A stretch of 64,000 nt of DNA, taken from NCBI RefSeq assembly GCF_024213555.1, contig NZ_JANAVO010000019.1, positions 1-64,000 on the forward strand, in the 5' to 3' direction. This document shows positions 44,411 through 52,169 of the stretch, piece by piece (the stretch's first letter is position 1; every line of letters begins with the position of its first letter). The DNA comes from Allokutzneria sp. A3M-2-11 16. Its GTDB lineage: Bacteria > Actinomycetota > Actinomycetes > Mycobacteriales > Pseudonocardiaceae. Under the pieces are notes generated by a model. It saw only the letters and a program-made list of their open reading frames with translations, was not told the DNA's origin and searched no databases. The translations under genes and the position numbers were made by a program.

Positions 44411-45237
44411 CCGCCATCGACGTTCTCGTGCCGAGCCGCGATCGCCCGGCCGAGCTGGCGACCACGCTCGCCGGACTCGCCGCGCAGGACGGGCCGGACT
44501 TCACGGTGACCATCAGCGACCAGTCCGACGGTGAACCGGGCTACGCCTGCCCGGCCGCGTCGTGCATGGTGAGAGTGTTGCGGTACAAGGGAAAGCGGGT
44601 GTCACTGTTGCGCAACCTGCCGCGTCGCGGCCTCGCGCAGCAACGCGCCTTCCTGCTCAGCCGCGCCAGCGCGCCGTACGTGCTGTTCCTCGACGACGAC
44701 GTGTGGCTGGAGCCCGGAACCCTGGACAAGCTGCACGAGGCGATCACCACGCTGCGCTGCGGTTTCGTCGGCAACGCCGTACAAGGTCTGTCCTATTTGG
44801 ACGACGTGCGCCCGCAGGAGCTCGCGCCGTACGAGGAATGGCAGACCCCGCCGATCCCGGAGTCGGTCGAACCGGGATCGACGGAGTGGTCGCGGTGGAC
44901 GCTGCACAACGCGGCCAATCCGACGCACCTCGCCCAGCGGCTGCGCCTGCGGCCGGGGGACTGGCGCGCCTACAAGATCGCGTGGGTCGGCGGGTGCGTG
45001 CTGTTCGACCGTGCGCAGCTGGAAGCGGTGGGCGGCTTCGACTTCTGGACCGAGCTGCCCGAGGAGCACAGTGGCGAGGACGTGCTCGCCCAGCACCGCG
45101 TGATGGCGCGGGCGGGCGGCGCGGGCATCCTGCCCAGCGGGGCCGTGCACCTGGAGGCCCCGACCACCGTGCCGAACCGCGATGTCGACGCCGCCCGCGG
45201 GCTTCAGCCGAGTGCCAACGCCACCAACCGGTCGTAG
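44407..45237 (+). CDS. GT2 family glycosyltransferase
   Basis: A 276-residue GT-A enzyme. It starts MTAIDVLVPSRDRPAELATT, has the metal-binding VLFLDDDVWLEPGTLDKL and a late ELPEEHSGEDVLAQ region with the catalytic acidic residues. ATGA overlap shows co-translation with the second HldE-like gene. The last 34 bases overlap the convergent muramidase. Probably adds a sugar to the same glycan; donor unknown. Confidence 0.88.
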   Translation: MTAIDVLVPSRDRPAELATTLAGLAAQDGPDFTVTISDQSDGEPGYACPAASCMVRVLRYKGKRVSLLRNLPRRGLAQQRAFLLSRASAPYVLFLDDDVWLEPGTLDKLHEAITTLRCGFVGNAVQGLSYLDDVRPQELAPYEEWQTPPIPESVEPGSTEWSRWTLHNAANPTHLAQRLRLRPGDWRAYKIAWVGGCVLFDRAQLEAVGGFDFWTELPEEHSGEDVLAQHRVMARAGGAGILPSGAVHLEAPTTVPNRDVDAARGLQPSANATNRS

Positions 45238-46016
45238 CTGCCGTTGAACGAGTTCTGGTCGATCGGCGTCGACGAGTACTGCCAGATCGTGTAGACGCGC
45301 CAGGCGTGCGGCAGCGTCCCGGTCGCGGCGGCGTAGCGCGCGACCCACAGGGGGTTGTTGTTGCTGAAGTCCCCGGCGTGCCAGCCCGTGCACATCGCCC
45401 ACCAGCTCGTGCTGGTGTAGATCACCGGCCACCGGCTCGTGCGGTGGTGGTAGGTGTCGGAGAAGTCCTTGAGCCACCGCGTCATCGTCGGCTGGTCGAG
45501 CCCGTAGCACTTGTTCTCGCCGTACGGGTTGTACTCGATGTCCAGCGCACCGGGCAGGGTCTTGCCGTCCCGCGACCACCCCCCGCCGTGGTTGACGAAG
45601 TAGTTGGCCTGGTCGGCGCCTGAGGAACGGTCCGGCAGCGCGAAGTGGTAGGCGCCCCGGATCATGCCGACGTGGAAGGACCCGTTGTACTGCTGGCCGA
45701 AGTGCGGGTTCGTGTAGCCCGTGCCCTCGGTCGCCTTGACGTAGGCGAAGCGGACCCCGTTGTGCCAGTGGTGCGGCCAGTCCACATCGCCCTGCCACCG
45801 GCTCACGTCGATGCCGAAGACGGCGACGCCGGTCGCGGGGTCCACGGGCGGGGCGGAGCTGCGTGCGGCTCCGGGCTCCCGCCCCTCGTGCTTGGCGATC
45901 TGCGAGCCCATCGCGGCATCGCCGGGCACTTCTTCAGACAACGCGCGGATAGGACTACTGAGCGTCGCCGTCATCAGCATCGCTATTGCGAGCACAATTC
46001 GCGTCGAGACCGCCAT
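45204..46016 (-). CDS. Secreted GH25 muramidase
   Basis: A 270-residue exported lysozyme of the Chalaropsis type. A signal peptide is followed by a 30-residue linker. The GH25 barrel begins VAVFGIDVSRWQGDVDW, and further active-site residues lie in YVKATEGTGY and GALDIEYNPYG. It cleaves the beta-1,4 bond between MurNAc and GlcNAc in peptidoglycan. The ATG at 46016 is chosen for the GGGAG six bases upstream; a GTG at 46022 is within that site. The catalytic domain ends with the protein, with no extra wall-binding module. Confidence 0.92.
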   Translation of the reverse strand: MAVSTRIVLAIAMLMTATLSSPIRALSEEVPGDAAMGSQIAKHEGREPGAARSSAPPVDPATGVAVFGIDVSRWQGDVDWPHHWHNGVRFAYVKATEGTGYTNPHFGQQYNGSFHVGMIRGAYHFALPDRSSGADQANYFVNHGGGWSRDGKTLPGALDIEYNPYGENKCYGLDQPTMTRWLKDFSDTYHHRTSRWPVIYTSTSWWAMCTGWHAGDFSNNNPLWVARYAAATGTLPHAWRVYTIWQYSSTPIDQNSFNGSYDRLVALALG

Positions 46017-46143
46017 CTGCACTCCCGTCGGTCATCAGGGTACGCGGATCGTCAGCATCACCCCATTCCAGTCGTCACGCAGAGTGGCTCACTCGAACTG
46101 GTTACGGGCGCCGTGTCCCGGCGGGTGCGGTCGATGCGTCCAC

Positions 46144-47220
46144 CTAGGATCGCGGCTCCGCCGCCCACTGGTGCGCGCTGCCGCGGTGCACGGCGGCGTA
46201 GACCCGGTCCCGGAGCACGTTCGCTTCGGTGTCGGAGAGCGTGCGGTCCAACCGTCGCAGCACGATCCGGACGAGAAGGTTCTTCTGATCCGCACGCGCG
46301 CCGAGCCGTTCGAGCGCCCGCGGCGGCAGCTCCGCGCACGGCGTCTCCCGCACGATCTCCACCGACTCCACGCAGTCGTCGCCCACCGCGTCGCGCACAC
46401 GATCACCCAGGTCCTCGGCGAGATCGTCGGCGTCCACCGCGACGGAGATGTCCCTGGTGATCGACGGCATCGCGGAGACCGGCCGGTAGGGGAGCAGGTC
46501 CAGCAGCTGGGGATCGTCGGAGCGGAGGATGCGGATATCAGGGATTCCCTTGCGCAGCATGAGCATCCGGTCCAGTCCGAGTCCCATCGCCAGGCCGCTC
46601 CACGACTCGTCCAGCCCGGCCCGCGCGAGCACTCGGGGATGGGCGAGGCCGCACTCCGCGACCTCAACCCACTCTCCATTGTGGACGATGTTGACCTGAA
46701 GACCGTCCACTGTGTACGGATGGGTGCGGGGCTCGACGCGGTGCTCGGCGCCGCCGACCAGGGCTCCGATCATCTCTTTCAGCGGGCCCAAGGGTTTCCG
46801 GCCGATCCGCCACAGGTCGAGCTGGTGCGGGGTCCCGGTGTGCAGGCGGTCGATGGAGTCCCGCCGGTAGACGATCCCCGGGCACACGAGCAGCACGTCG
46901 TCGGCCGGATTCGCCGCGAGCGCGCGCAGGGCGGACGGGATCATGGCGCTGGAATGGCTGCGCAGCATGCGATCCGGGTCGACGTAGCGGGTGTAGCGTG
47001 CGTCGCGGGTCACCGCTGCGGCGTCGTAGCCGAGGTTGTCGTAGTTGTCGGCGATACTGACCACGCGATCCCCGCGACACCATCGGACCTCGCATTCCCA
47101 CAGGCGTGCGAGCACGTCGACGAGGTCGTCGACGATGAGCTGGACGGCGTGCGGACCCGTTGCGGGATCAGTGAGATCACGAATCGCGAGATCGCGGGCG
47201 AGCTGTTCCGAGGTGAGCAT
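46144..47220 (-). CDS. Single-chain phenylalanyl-tRNA synthetase-like protein (PheS core plus FDX-ACB)
   Basis: A 358-residue class II synthetase-like protein. The core carries a motif 2-like VYRRDSIDRLHTGTPHQLDL (residues 118-137) and motif 3 GLAMGLGLDRMLMLRKGIPD (209-228). Residues about 252-350 form the ferredoxin-fold anticodon-binding domain that in bacteria is normally the last domain of PheT: MPSITRDISVAVDADD, then NLLVRIVLRRLDRTLSD. This layout matches monomeric mitochondrial PheRS, not the bacterial heterotetramer. The PheS coiled-coil tRNA-binding arm and the PheT editing domain are absent. The ATG at 47220 follows GGAAGAGG. It may be a resistant spare PheRS or an amino-acid ligase. 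No biosynthetic neighbours point to a substrate. Confidence 0.8.
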   Translation of the reverse strand: MLTSEQLARDLAIRDLTDPATGPHAVQLIVDDLVDVLARLWECEVRWCRGDRVVSIADNYDNLGYDAAAVTRDARYTRYVDPDRMLRSHSSAMIPSALRALAANPADDVLLVCPGIVYRRDSIDRLHTGTPHQLDLWRIGRKPLGPLKEMIGALVGGAEHRVEPRTHPYTVDGLQVNIVHNGEWVEVAECGLAHPRVLARAGLDESWSGLAMGLGLDRMLMLRKGIPDIRILRSDDPQLLDLLPYRPVSAMPSITRDISVAVDADDLAEDLGDRVRDAVGDDCVESVEIVRETPCAELPPRALERLGARADQKNLLVRIVLRRLDRTLSDTEANVLRDRVYAAVHRGSAHQWAAEPRS

Positions 47221-47257
47221 GACGGCCTCTTCCGAAGGGGGCGAGCGGGTGGCGACT

Positions 47258-47340
47258 CCCCCTGACCCGCGGGCTCCTCCGGTGGGCTCCGTCAGCGCGG
47301 CACGGCGCTGGCCCCACGACGCCCGTTCGGGGTCAGGGGG
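47258..47340 (-). promoter_or_regulatory. Structured 5' leader of the PheRS-like gene
   Basis: A perfect 11-bp inverted repeat (CCCCCTGACCC at 47258-47268 and GGGTCAGGGGG at 47330-47340) encloses 61 bases. Inside, in the transcript sense, CAGCGC pairs with GCGCTG and GTGGG with CCCAC, giving a nested multi-stem structure that ends 37 bases before the ATG at 47220. No T-box consensus is recognisable. A translational or attenuation control element is plausible for a synthetase gene. Confidence 0.55.
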
Positions 47341-47438
47341 CCGGTAAATCGGCGCGCGAGGACGTTCACGTACGCGAGCGTAGCGTCCACTGTTCGGTCG
47401 AGGCCAATGGTTTGTACCGGTGCGCGCCGCGCAACGCT

Positions 47439-47720
47439 ATGAATTGTCAGGTGTCGCGAGACTTCCTGGCCGAGCGCGTCGCCGCCCTGGTACCGCCGGG
47501 CCGCGTGACCGTGGGCACGACGGGCTGCGCTACCACCGCGGCCGTCCGCGCGCTCCTCGCCCGGCGCCGCGGTCTCACCCTGGTGACCACCGCGCTGACC
47601 CCCATCCTGGCGATCCGCGGTGGAGCCAAGGTGCTGCTCACCGGCGGAGCCGCACTCCGCATGCCCGTACACCAAGTAAACTGTGCCCATGCATCCCAAC
47701 CGCCCCCAGACCCAACGTGA
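47439..47720 (+). pseudogene. DeoR family regulator remnant (sugar-binding domain)
   Basis: The frame reads SRDFLAERVAALVPPGRVTV, GTTGCATTAAVRALLARRRG, LTLVTTALTPILAIRGGAKV, LLTGGAALR, the first strands of a DeoR effector-binding domain. There is no helix-turn-helix upstream and the frame ends in unrelated sequence at 47718. It is a truncated remnant. Together with the leader (47221-47400) and repeat B2 it fills the 667 bases between the PheRS-like gene and the Lrp gene. Confidence 0.65.
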
Positions 47721-47742
47721 GGCGGCCTCAACCTAGAGATCT

Positions 47743-47805
47743 CCCGTTTCGTACTCATAGCGGGAAAAAGAGCGCTCCCATAGCCCGTTTTGAGTACGAA
47801 ACGGG
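47743..47805 (-). repeat. Dispersed palindromic repeat family B, copy B2
   Basis: A 63-bp element with arms CCCGTTTCGTACTC and GAGTACGAAACGGG and the AGAGCGCTCCC centre. The conserved CTCTAG flank is on the left here, so this copy is inverted relative to B1, B3 and B4. It lies between the DeoR remnant (+) and the Lrp gene (-). Confidence 0.88.
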
Positions 47806-47887
47806 ATATTGGGCTGCGCGGGGGGATGTGGTGGGGGTGAGTGTGGGGGGTGCTCGCGATCGTTGATGGCCGCTGGCGGGATGTGGG

Positions 47888-48391
47888 CTAGGACGGCACG
47901 GGGAGGCCGGGGGTGCTCTTGACGGTGGCCATGGCGAACTGGGAGTTGGTCCGCGCCACCCCCGGCAGGCCGGTGAGCTTGGCCATGTAGACCCGCTCGT
48001 AGGCGTGGAGATCGGGGACGGCCAGCCACAACAGGTAGTCGGGGCGCCCGAACATCCGCAGGCAGTGCGCCACCTCGTCGATCTCGCGCACGGCGGCCTC
48101 GAACGCCTCGATGGTGGCGTGGTCCTGGAGGGCCATCTCGACGTGCAGCAGCACGTGGAACCCGCGACCGATCGCGGCCGGGTCGATCGCGGCGTGGTAG
48201 CCGGTGATCACGCCGTCGCGTTCGAGTTGGCGCACGCGCCGCAGGCACGGGGAAGGCGACAAGCCGACCAGGTCGGCGAGCTCGATGTTGGCGAGGCGCC
48301 CGTTCTCCATCAGGTGCGCGAGAATTGCGCGATCTGTCTTGTCCACGGCACGTGATGCTACGGAAGGGCGCATCAGGGGCAGATTTGGCAT
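47888..48391 (-). CDS. Lrp/AsnC family transcriptional regulator
   Basis: A protein of about 167 residues. The N-terminal helix-turn-helix contains VDKTDRAILAHLMENGRL, then ELADLVGLSPSPCLRRVRQL, and a C-terminal RAM ligand-binding domain follows (about 80-160). ATG at 48391 has GAGGG upstream and leaves only 35 bp to the divergent decarboxylase start; GTG at about 48346 (VDKTDRAIL) would be a more usual start for the family. The divergent arrangement suggests amino-acid-responsive control of the decarboxylase. Confidence 0.9.
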   Translation of the reverse strand: MPNLPLMRPSVASRAVDKTDRAILAHLMENGRLANIELADLVGLSPSPCLRRVRQLERDGVITGYHAAIDPAAIGRGFHVLLHVEMALQDHATIEAFEAAVREIDEVAHCLRMFGRPDYLLWLAVPDLHAYERVYMAKLTGLPGVARTNSQFAMATVKSTPGLPVPS

Positions 48392-48426
48392 CGCGTGCCC
48401 TCGGGTTCTTCCTAGTGTGACCAACC

Positions 48427-49824
48427 ATGCTGAACTTGGACGAGGCGGAGCGGAAGAAAGCCGGAGAGCTGCTGACCGCCTTCTTCGACGACTACGAGCG
48501 CTCGATCCCCGAACGTCCCCTGGTGCCCGACGTGGACCGCGATGCCCTTGAGGCGTTGCTGGCGATTCCTGAAGAGGGGATCGGGGTCGAAGGGCTCTTC
48601 CGGGAGATCAACGAGAAGATCCTGCCGAATTCCACCACGGTGGCTCACCCGCGATTCCTCGCCTACGTGCTCGGACCGCCCAACGGCATCGCGCCGTACG
48701 CGGAGGCGATTGCCGCCACCATCAACCAGAACTGCAATTTCTGGCAGCTCTCACCGGCGGCGAGTGTGGTCGAACGGGGCGTGGTCGCGTGGCTCTCCGC
48801 GCTGTTCGGCCAGGGGGAGCACGCGGGCGGGATTCTCACCGAGGGAGGTTCCATCGCCACCCTCAACGCGATGACCGTGGCCCTGCACGCGCGACGCCCG
48901 CGTTTTCGTGAACAGGGCCTGCAAATGGGCGAGCGGATACTGGTCGTCTACACCTCCGCTGAAGCGCATCGGTGCGTCGACAAAGCCGCGGCGATTCTGG
49001 GCATCGGCCTCGACAACGTCCGCCGCATCCCCACGGACGACCAGTGGCGGATGCGCGTCGACTTGCTGGAGAAGGAGATCCGCGCGGACCGAGCGGCGGG
49101 GCGGGAGCCGTTCTGCGTCGTCGCCACCCCGGGAACGGTCACCAGCGGCTCCATCGACCCGATCGCCGACATCGCGGACGTGTGCGAACGCGAGGACTTG
49201 TGGCTGCACGTCGACGGGGCGTACGGCGGGCTTTTCGTGCTCTCCGAACACAAACGGGAGGAGTTCCAAGCGTGTGGCCGCGCGGATTCCATTGCCGTCG
49301 ACCCGCACAAGCTGCTCTTCGCGCCGCTGGCCGCGGGTTGTCTGCTGGTGCGCGATCGCAGCACGCTCACGGACGCGTACGCGTTCTCCTCCTCGTACCT
49401 CACGGTCGCGGAGGACGCGCTGATGATCGACTACATGGACCACGGGCCCCAGCTGTCGCGCGGATTCAAGGCGCTGAAGATCTGGAGCGCCCTCCGGACT
49501 TTCGGTGTCGGAGCCTTTCGGGCCGCGATGGACCACATGCTCGACCTGGCTCAGTACATGGCCGATCTTGTTGACGCAGAACGAGATCTGGAGCTCATGG
49601 CACCGGTGTCGCTCACCGCGGTGTGCTTCCGGATGAAGCACGGAAAGCACGCCGCGGCATTGGCCACCCTCGCCGGTGAGGGCACGGCGCTCCTCGGACC
49701 CGCGAGCCTCGGTGGTCAGCACGGGATGCGTGCCTGCGTCACGAACTTCCGCACCACGCGCCACGACGTCGAGCAGATCGTCGCGCGCCTGGCCGACGTG
49801 GCGGGTCAGGCGCGCGACGACTGA
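48427..49824 (+). CDS. PLP-dependent group II decarboxylase
   Basis: A 465-residue fold-type I enzyme of the aromatic amino acid/glutamate decarboxylase family. PLP is held by K295 in VDPHKLLFAP, and HVDGAYGGLF supplies the ring-stacking and Asp contacts. NQNCNFWQLSPAASVVE is the usual active-site region. Substrates of this family are tyrosine, tryptophan, DOPA, 2,4-diaminobutyrate or glutamate; the sequence alone does not decide. The divergent Lrp-type gene is the likely regulator. No ribosome binding site precedes ATG at 48427, suggesting a leaderless transcript. Confidence 0.9.
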   Translation: MLNLDEAERKKAGELLTAFFDDYERSIPERPLVPDVDRDALEALLAIPEEGIGVEGLFREINEKILPNSTTVAHPRFLAYVLGPPNGIAPYAEAIAATINQNCNFWQLSPAASVVERGVVAWLSALFGQGEHAGGILTEGGSIATLNAMTVALHARRPRFREQGLQMGERILVVYTSAEAHRCVDKAAAILGIGLDNVRRIPTDDQWRMRVDLLEKEIRADRAAGREPFCVVATPGTVTSGSIDPIADIADVCEREDLWLHVDGAYGGLFVLSEHKREEFQACGRADSIAVDPHKLLFAPLAAGCLLVRDRSTLTDAYAFSSSYLTVAEDALMIDYMDHGPQLSRGFKALKIWSALRTFGVGAFRAAMDHMLDLAQYMADLVDAERDLELMAPVSLTAVCFRMKHGKHAAALATLAGEGTALLGPASLGGQHGMRACVTNFRTTRHDVEQIVARLADVAGQARDD

Positions 49825-49840
49825 GTCAGGAACAGGGGAG

Positions 49841-50836
49841 TCAGGAACAGCGGAGAACGACGGGGGAGTGCCGGTTGTTCGGCTGGCGCGTGTAGTGGCC
49901 CGGAATGGTGCCGTCGTCACCGACCTTGCCCAGGTACAGCGGCTCCGACGTGCGCACCACGGACTCGACGGTGGTGCTGCGCCACAGGATCGGCACCGCG
50001 CCCGCGTCGATCACGCCGACCACCAAGCCGCCGCGGTTGACGCTCTCGGCGCGGTTGCCCTGCGGCAGCACCTGCGGAGCGCCCGCCGCGTCCCACAGAC
50101 CCGCGCGCCTGCTGTCGTCCTGGTACACGAAGGTGCCCGAGACACGACCGGCCGCGATCCCGGTGGCCTCCGCGCTCTTCACCCCGGCCGGAGCGCGCAG
50201 CGCGGTGGCCACGCCGTCGCGCCACTTGTACGAGGTGGAGTTGTACTGGTCGTTGGAGTGGCGGACCAGAATGGTGCCGTCCTCGTCGATGTCGACAGCC
50301 TCGACGAACCCCGTGGGCAGTCCCCCCAGTTCAACTGCGGTCTCTGGACGGTCAGCGGGCCACAGCACGGCCTTGCGGGTTCGGTCCGGCAGCACCGCCC
50401 AGCCGACCGCGTCACCCCTGTCGTTGATCGCGTTCGCGCGGCTGGACGTGGTGCCCGCGGGCAGCGGCAGCCGGGCCAGCGCGGTCCCGGCGGAGCGGAA
50501 CGCCACCGACGAGTAGAGCTGGCTGGCATTGCCGACGATCACGCCGCCGCGGTTGACCTCGCGCGCGGTCAGGCCGTTCGGGAAGGTCCCGGGCACGCGG
50601 CCGTAGTCGGTGATCGTCGAGCCGCTCCAGCGCACGACGTGCTGCTCCGAACCGGCGAACTCGGCCGTGCCGACGTGACCACCGACCCCGTCGGCGGCGG
50701 TCGCGTCCGCCTGGACGGCCCCGGCGGGCATCGGCAGGGGAACGGGCTTCCACGCGCACGCCGCGGCCTCGGCGGTTCCGGGAACGGCGACCAGCGCCGC
50801 CGCCGTGACAGCCACCATCATTCGAGCGAAGTTCAC
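49841..50836 (-). CDS. Secreted beta-propeller-like protein (HAF repeat type)
   Basis: A 331-residue exported protein with signal peptide ending near GTAEAAACA. The rest is built of about six repeats, each with a pattern like AINDRGDAVGWAVLPD-x-KAVLW or VNRGGLVVGVIDAG-x-ILW, as in HAF-type extracellular repeats. No enzyme motif is seen. GTG at 50836 follows GAGGGGG and is preferred to the ATG codons at 50857 and 50854. Function unknown; such proteins may bind glycans or proteins at the surface. Confidence 0.8.
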   Translation of the reverse strand: MNFARMMVAVTAAALVAVPGTAEAAACAWKPVPLPMPAGAVQADATAADGVGGHVGTAEFAGSEQHVVRWSGSTITDYGRVPGTFPNGLTAREVNRGGVIVGNASQLYSSVAFRSAGTALARLPLPAGTTSSRANAINDRGDAVGWAVLPDRTRKAVLWPADRPETAVELGGLPTGFVEAVDIDEDGTILVRHSNDQYNSTSYKWRDGVATALRAPAGVKSAEATGIAAGRVSGTFVYQDDSRRAGLWDAAGAPQVLPQGNRAESVNRGGLVVGVIDAGAVPILWRSTTVESVVRTSEPLYLGKVGDDGTIPGHYTRQPNNRHSPVVLRCS

Positions 50837-50982
50837 GAATACCCCCTCAGGCATCATGGGGGGCTGACGCTAATGACCTCCTCGACCTCGGGGAATCCAC
50901 AAAAACGTGAGTGCGCCTCAATAAAATGCGCGAGAACTCGAACCGCCTTGTCGCCCCATTTCCCCCGTGAAACCATCCGCCG

Positions 50983-51711
50983 GTGATGAACAGGGAACTG
51001 GCCGGAACCGTCGCGTTGGTCACCGGCGCGTCCAGCGGAATCGGCGAGGCCGTCGCCCATGACCTGGCCCAACGGGGGGCCACGGTGGTCGTGGTCGCGC
51101 GGCGCCGGGAGCGGGTGGCCCGCGTGGTGGCCGAGATCGAGGGCAAGGGCGGCCGCGCGTTCGCCGTGCCCGCCGACCTCACCGACCGCGACCAGGCGAC
51201 GGCGGCGGTGCTGGAGGCGGTCAAGCTGACCGGGCGGCTGGACATCCTGGTCAACAACGCCGGGATCGGGTTCGTCGAGGAGGCGCTGGAGGCCGACCTC
51301 GACCGGTGGCGGCAGACCGTGGAGATCAACCTGCTCGCGGTGCTCTCCTGCACCCACGCCGCGCTGCCGCACCTGGTCGCCGCCGCCGAGGGACCGCGCG
51401 GCATCGCGGACGTCGTGACGATCAGCTCGGTCGCGGGCCGGATCACCGCGCCCGGTTGCAGCGTCTACGCCGCGACCAAGCACGCCGTCGGCGCGTTCAG
51501 CGACTGCATCCGCAAGGAGTTGGTCGGCCGCGTCAGGGTGGGACTGGTCGAGCCGGGCATGGTGGACACGGAGCTGACCGACGCCAGCACGGCGGAGTTC
51601 GAGTGGCTGCAACCGCAGGACGTCGCCGACGCGGTGTCCTACCTGGTCACCCGGCCGAGGCACGTCGCCGTGTCCGAGCTGCTGCTGCGCCCGTCCGCCC
51701 AGGCGCTCTAG
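50983..51711 (+). CDS. Short-chain dehydrogenase/reductase
   Basis: A 242-residue classical SDR. TGASSGIGEAVAHDL binds the cofactor, NNAGIGF stabilises the core, the catalytic Ser is in ISSVAGR and Tyr-Lys in YAATKHA. Arginines after the second strand (ARRRER) favour NADP. Start is GTG 50983 or ATG 50986, without a clear ribosome binding site. Its last 50 bases occur again at 52118-52169. Confidence 0.92.
   Translation: MMNRELAGTVALVTGASSGIGEAVAHDLAQRGATVVVVARRRERVARVVAEIEGKGGRAFAVPADLTDRDQATAAVLEAVKLTGRLDILVNNAGIGFVEEALEADLDRWRQTVEINLLAVLSCTHAALPHLVAAAEGPRGIADVVTISSVAGRITAPGCSVYAATKHAVGAFSDCIRKELVGRVRVGLVEPGMVDTELTDASTAEFEWLQPQDVADAVSYLVTRPRHVAVSELLLRPSAQAL
51646..51697. repeat. 52-bp direct repeat, copy 1 (SDR gene tail)
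   Basis: This stretch matches 52118-52169 at 48 of 52 positions. Three of the four differences are C/T. Copy 1 encodes the SDR residues VTRPRHVAVSELLLRPS. Confidence 0.85.
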
Positions 51712-51808
51712 CACCCGCGATACGTGAGTTGACGCGGTAACCGCATGACCCTACTGTCGTGCGCCGAACAGGTGGTAAATCGATACACTACCAAGGAGGC
51801 CACACGTC

Positions 51809-52117
51809 GTGAAGAAGTTCGCCCATGTACTCGCGCTGACCACGGTCATCAGCGGCACCACGGTGCTCGGCGCGACCACCGAAGCGCAGGCCGCCCCGAC
51901 CTCCTGCTACATCAGGTTGATCGAGAACGGGACCGGGGCGGCATCGAACTGTCGCAGGGGTGACGGCTTCCACCGGATCACGATCACCTGCACGCGACCG
52001 GACAGAAGCGTCTACTTCCGCGACGGCCGGTGGATGCCGCCCTTGCCGAACGACAGCGCCGCGGTGTGCAACCGGCGGGACTGGGTGAGCTACCACGCGA
52101 TCCAGAAGAAGAACTGA
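51809..52117 (+). CDS. Small secreted protein
   Basis: A 102-residue exported protein. The signal peptide MKKFAHVLALTTVISGTTVL, then GATTEAQAAP, precedes a mature domain of about 73 residues with three Cys (SCYIRLIEN, SNCRRG, ITCTRPD, VCNRRD region) and many basic residues. It looks like a small disulphide-bonded extracellular protein; no family is recognised. GTG at 51809 has AAGGAGG upstream. The stop codon touches the second copy of the 52-bp repeat. Confidence 0.8.
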   Translation: MKKFAHVLALTTVISGTTVLGATTEAQAAPTSCYIRLIENGTGAASNCRRGDGFHRITITCTRPDRSVYFRDGRWMPPLPNDSAAVCNRRDWVSYHAIQKKN

Positions 52118-52169
52118 GTCACCCGGCCGAGGCACGTCGCCGTTTCCGAGCCGCTGCCGCGCCCGTCTG
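52118..52169. repeat. 52-bp direct repeat, copy 2
   Basis: The second copy of the SDR gene tail, directly after the small secreted protein stop codon. On the opposite strand it encodes the last residues of the GAF protein (TGAAAARKRRRASAG). It may be the scar of a duplicated or deleted SDR gene. Confidence 0.85.

Noticed and set aside
47221-47400. T-box riboswitch before the PheRS-like gene
   Set aside because: The conserved TGGNACCGCG T-box sequence and a specifier loop are not recognisable. It is kept only as an unclassified structured leader.
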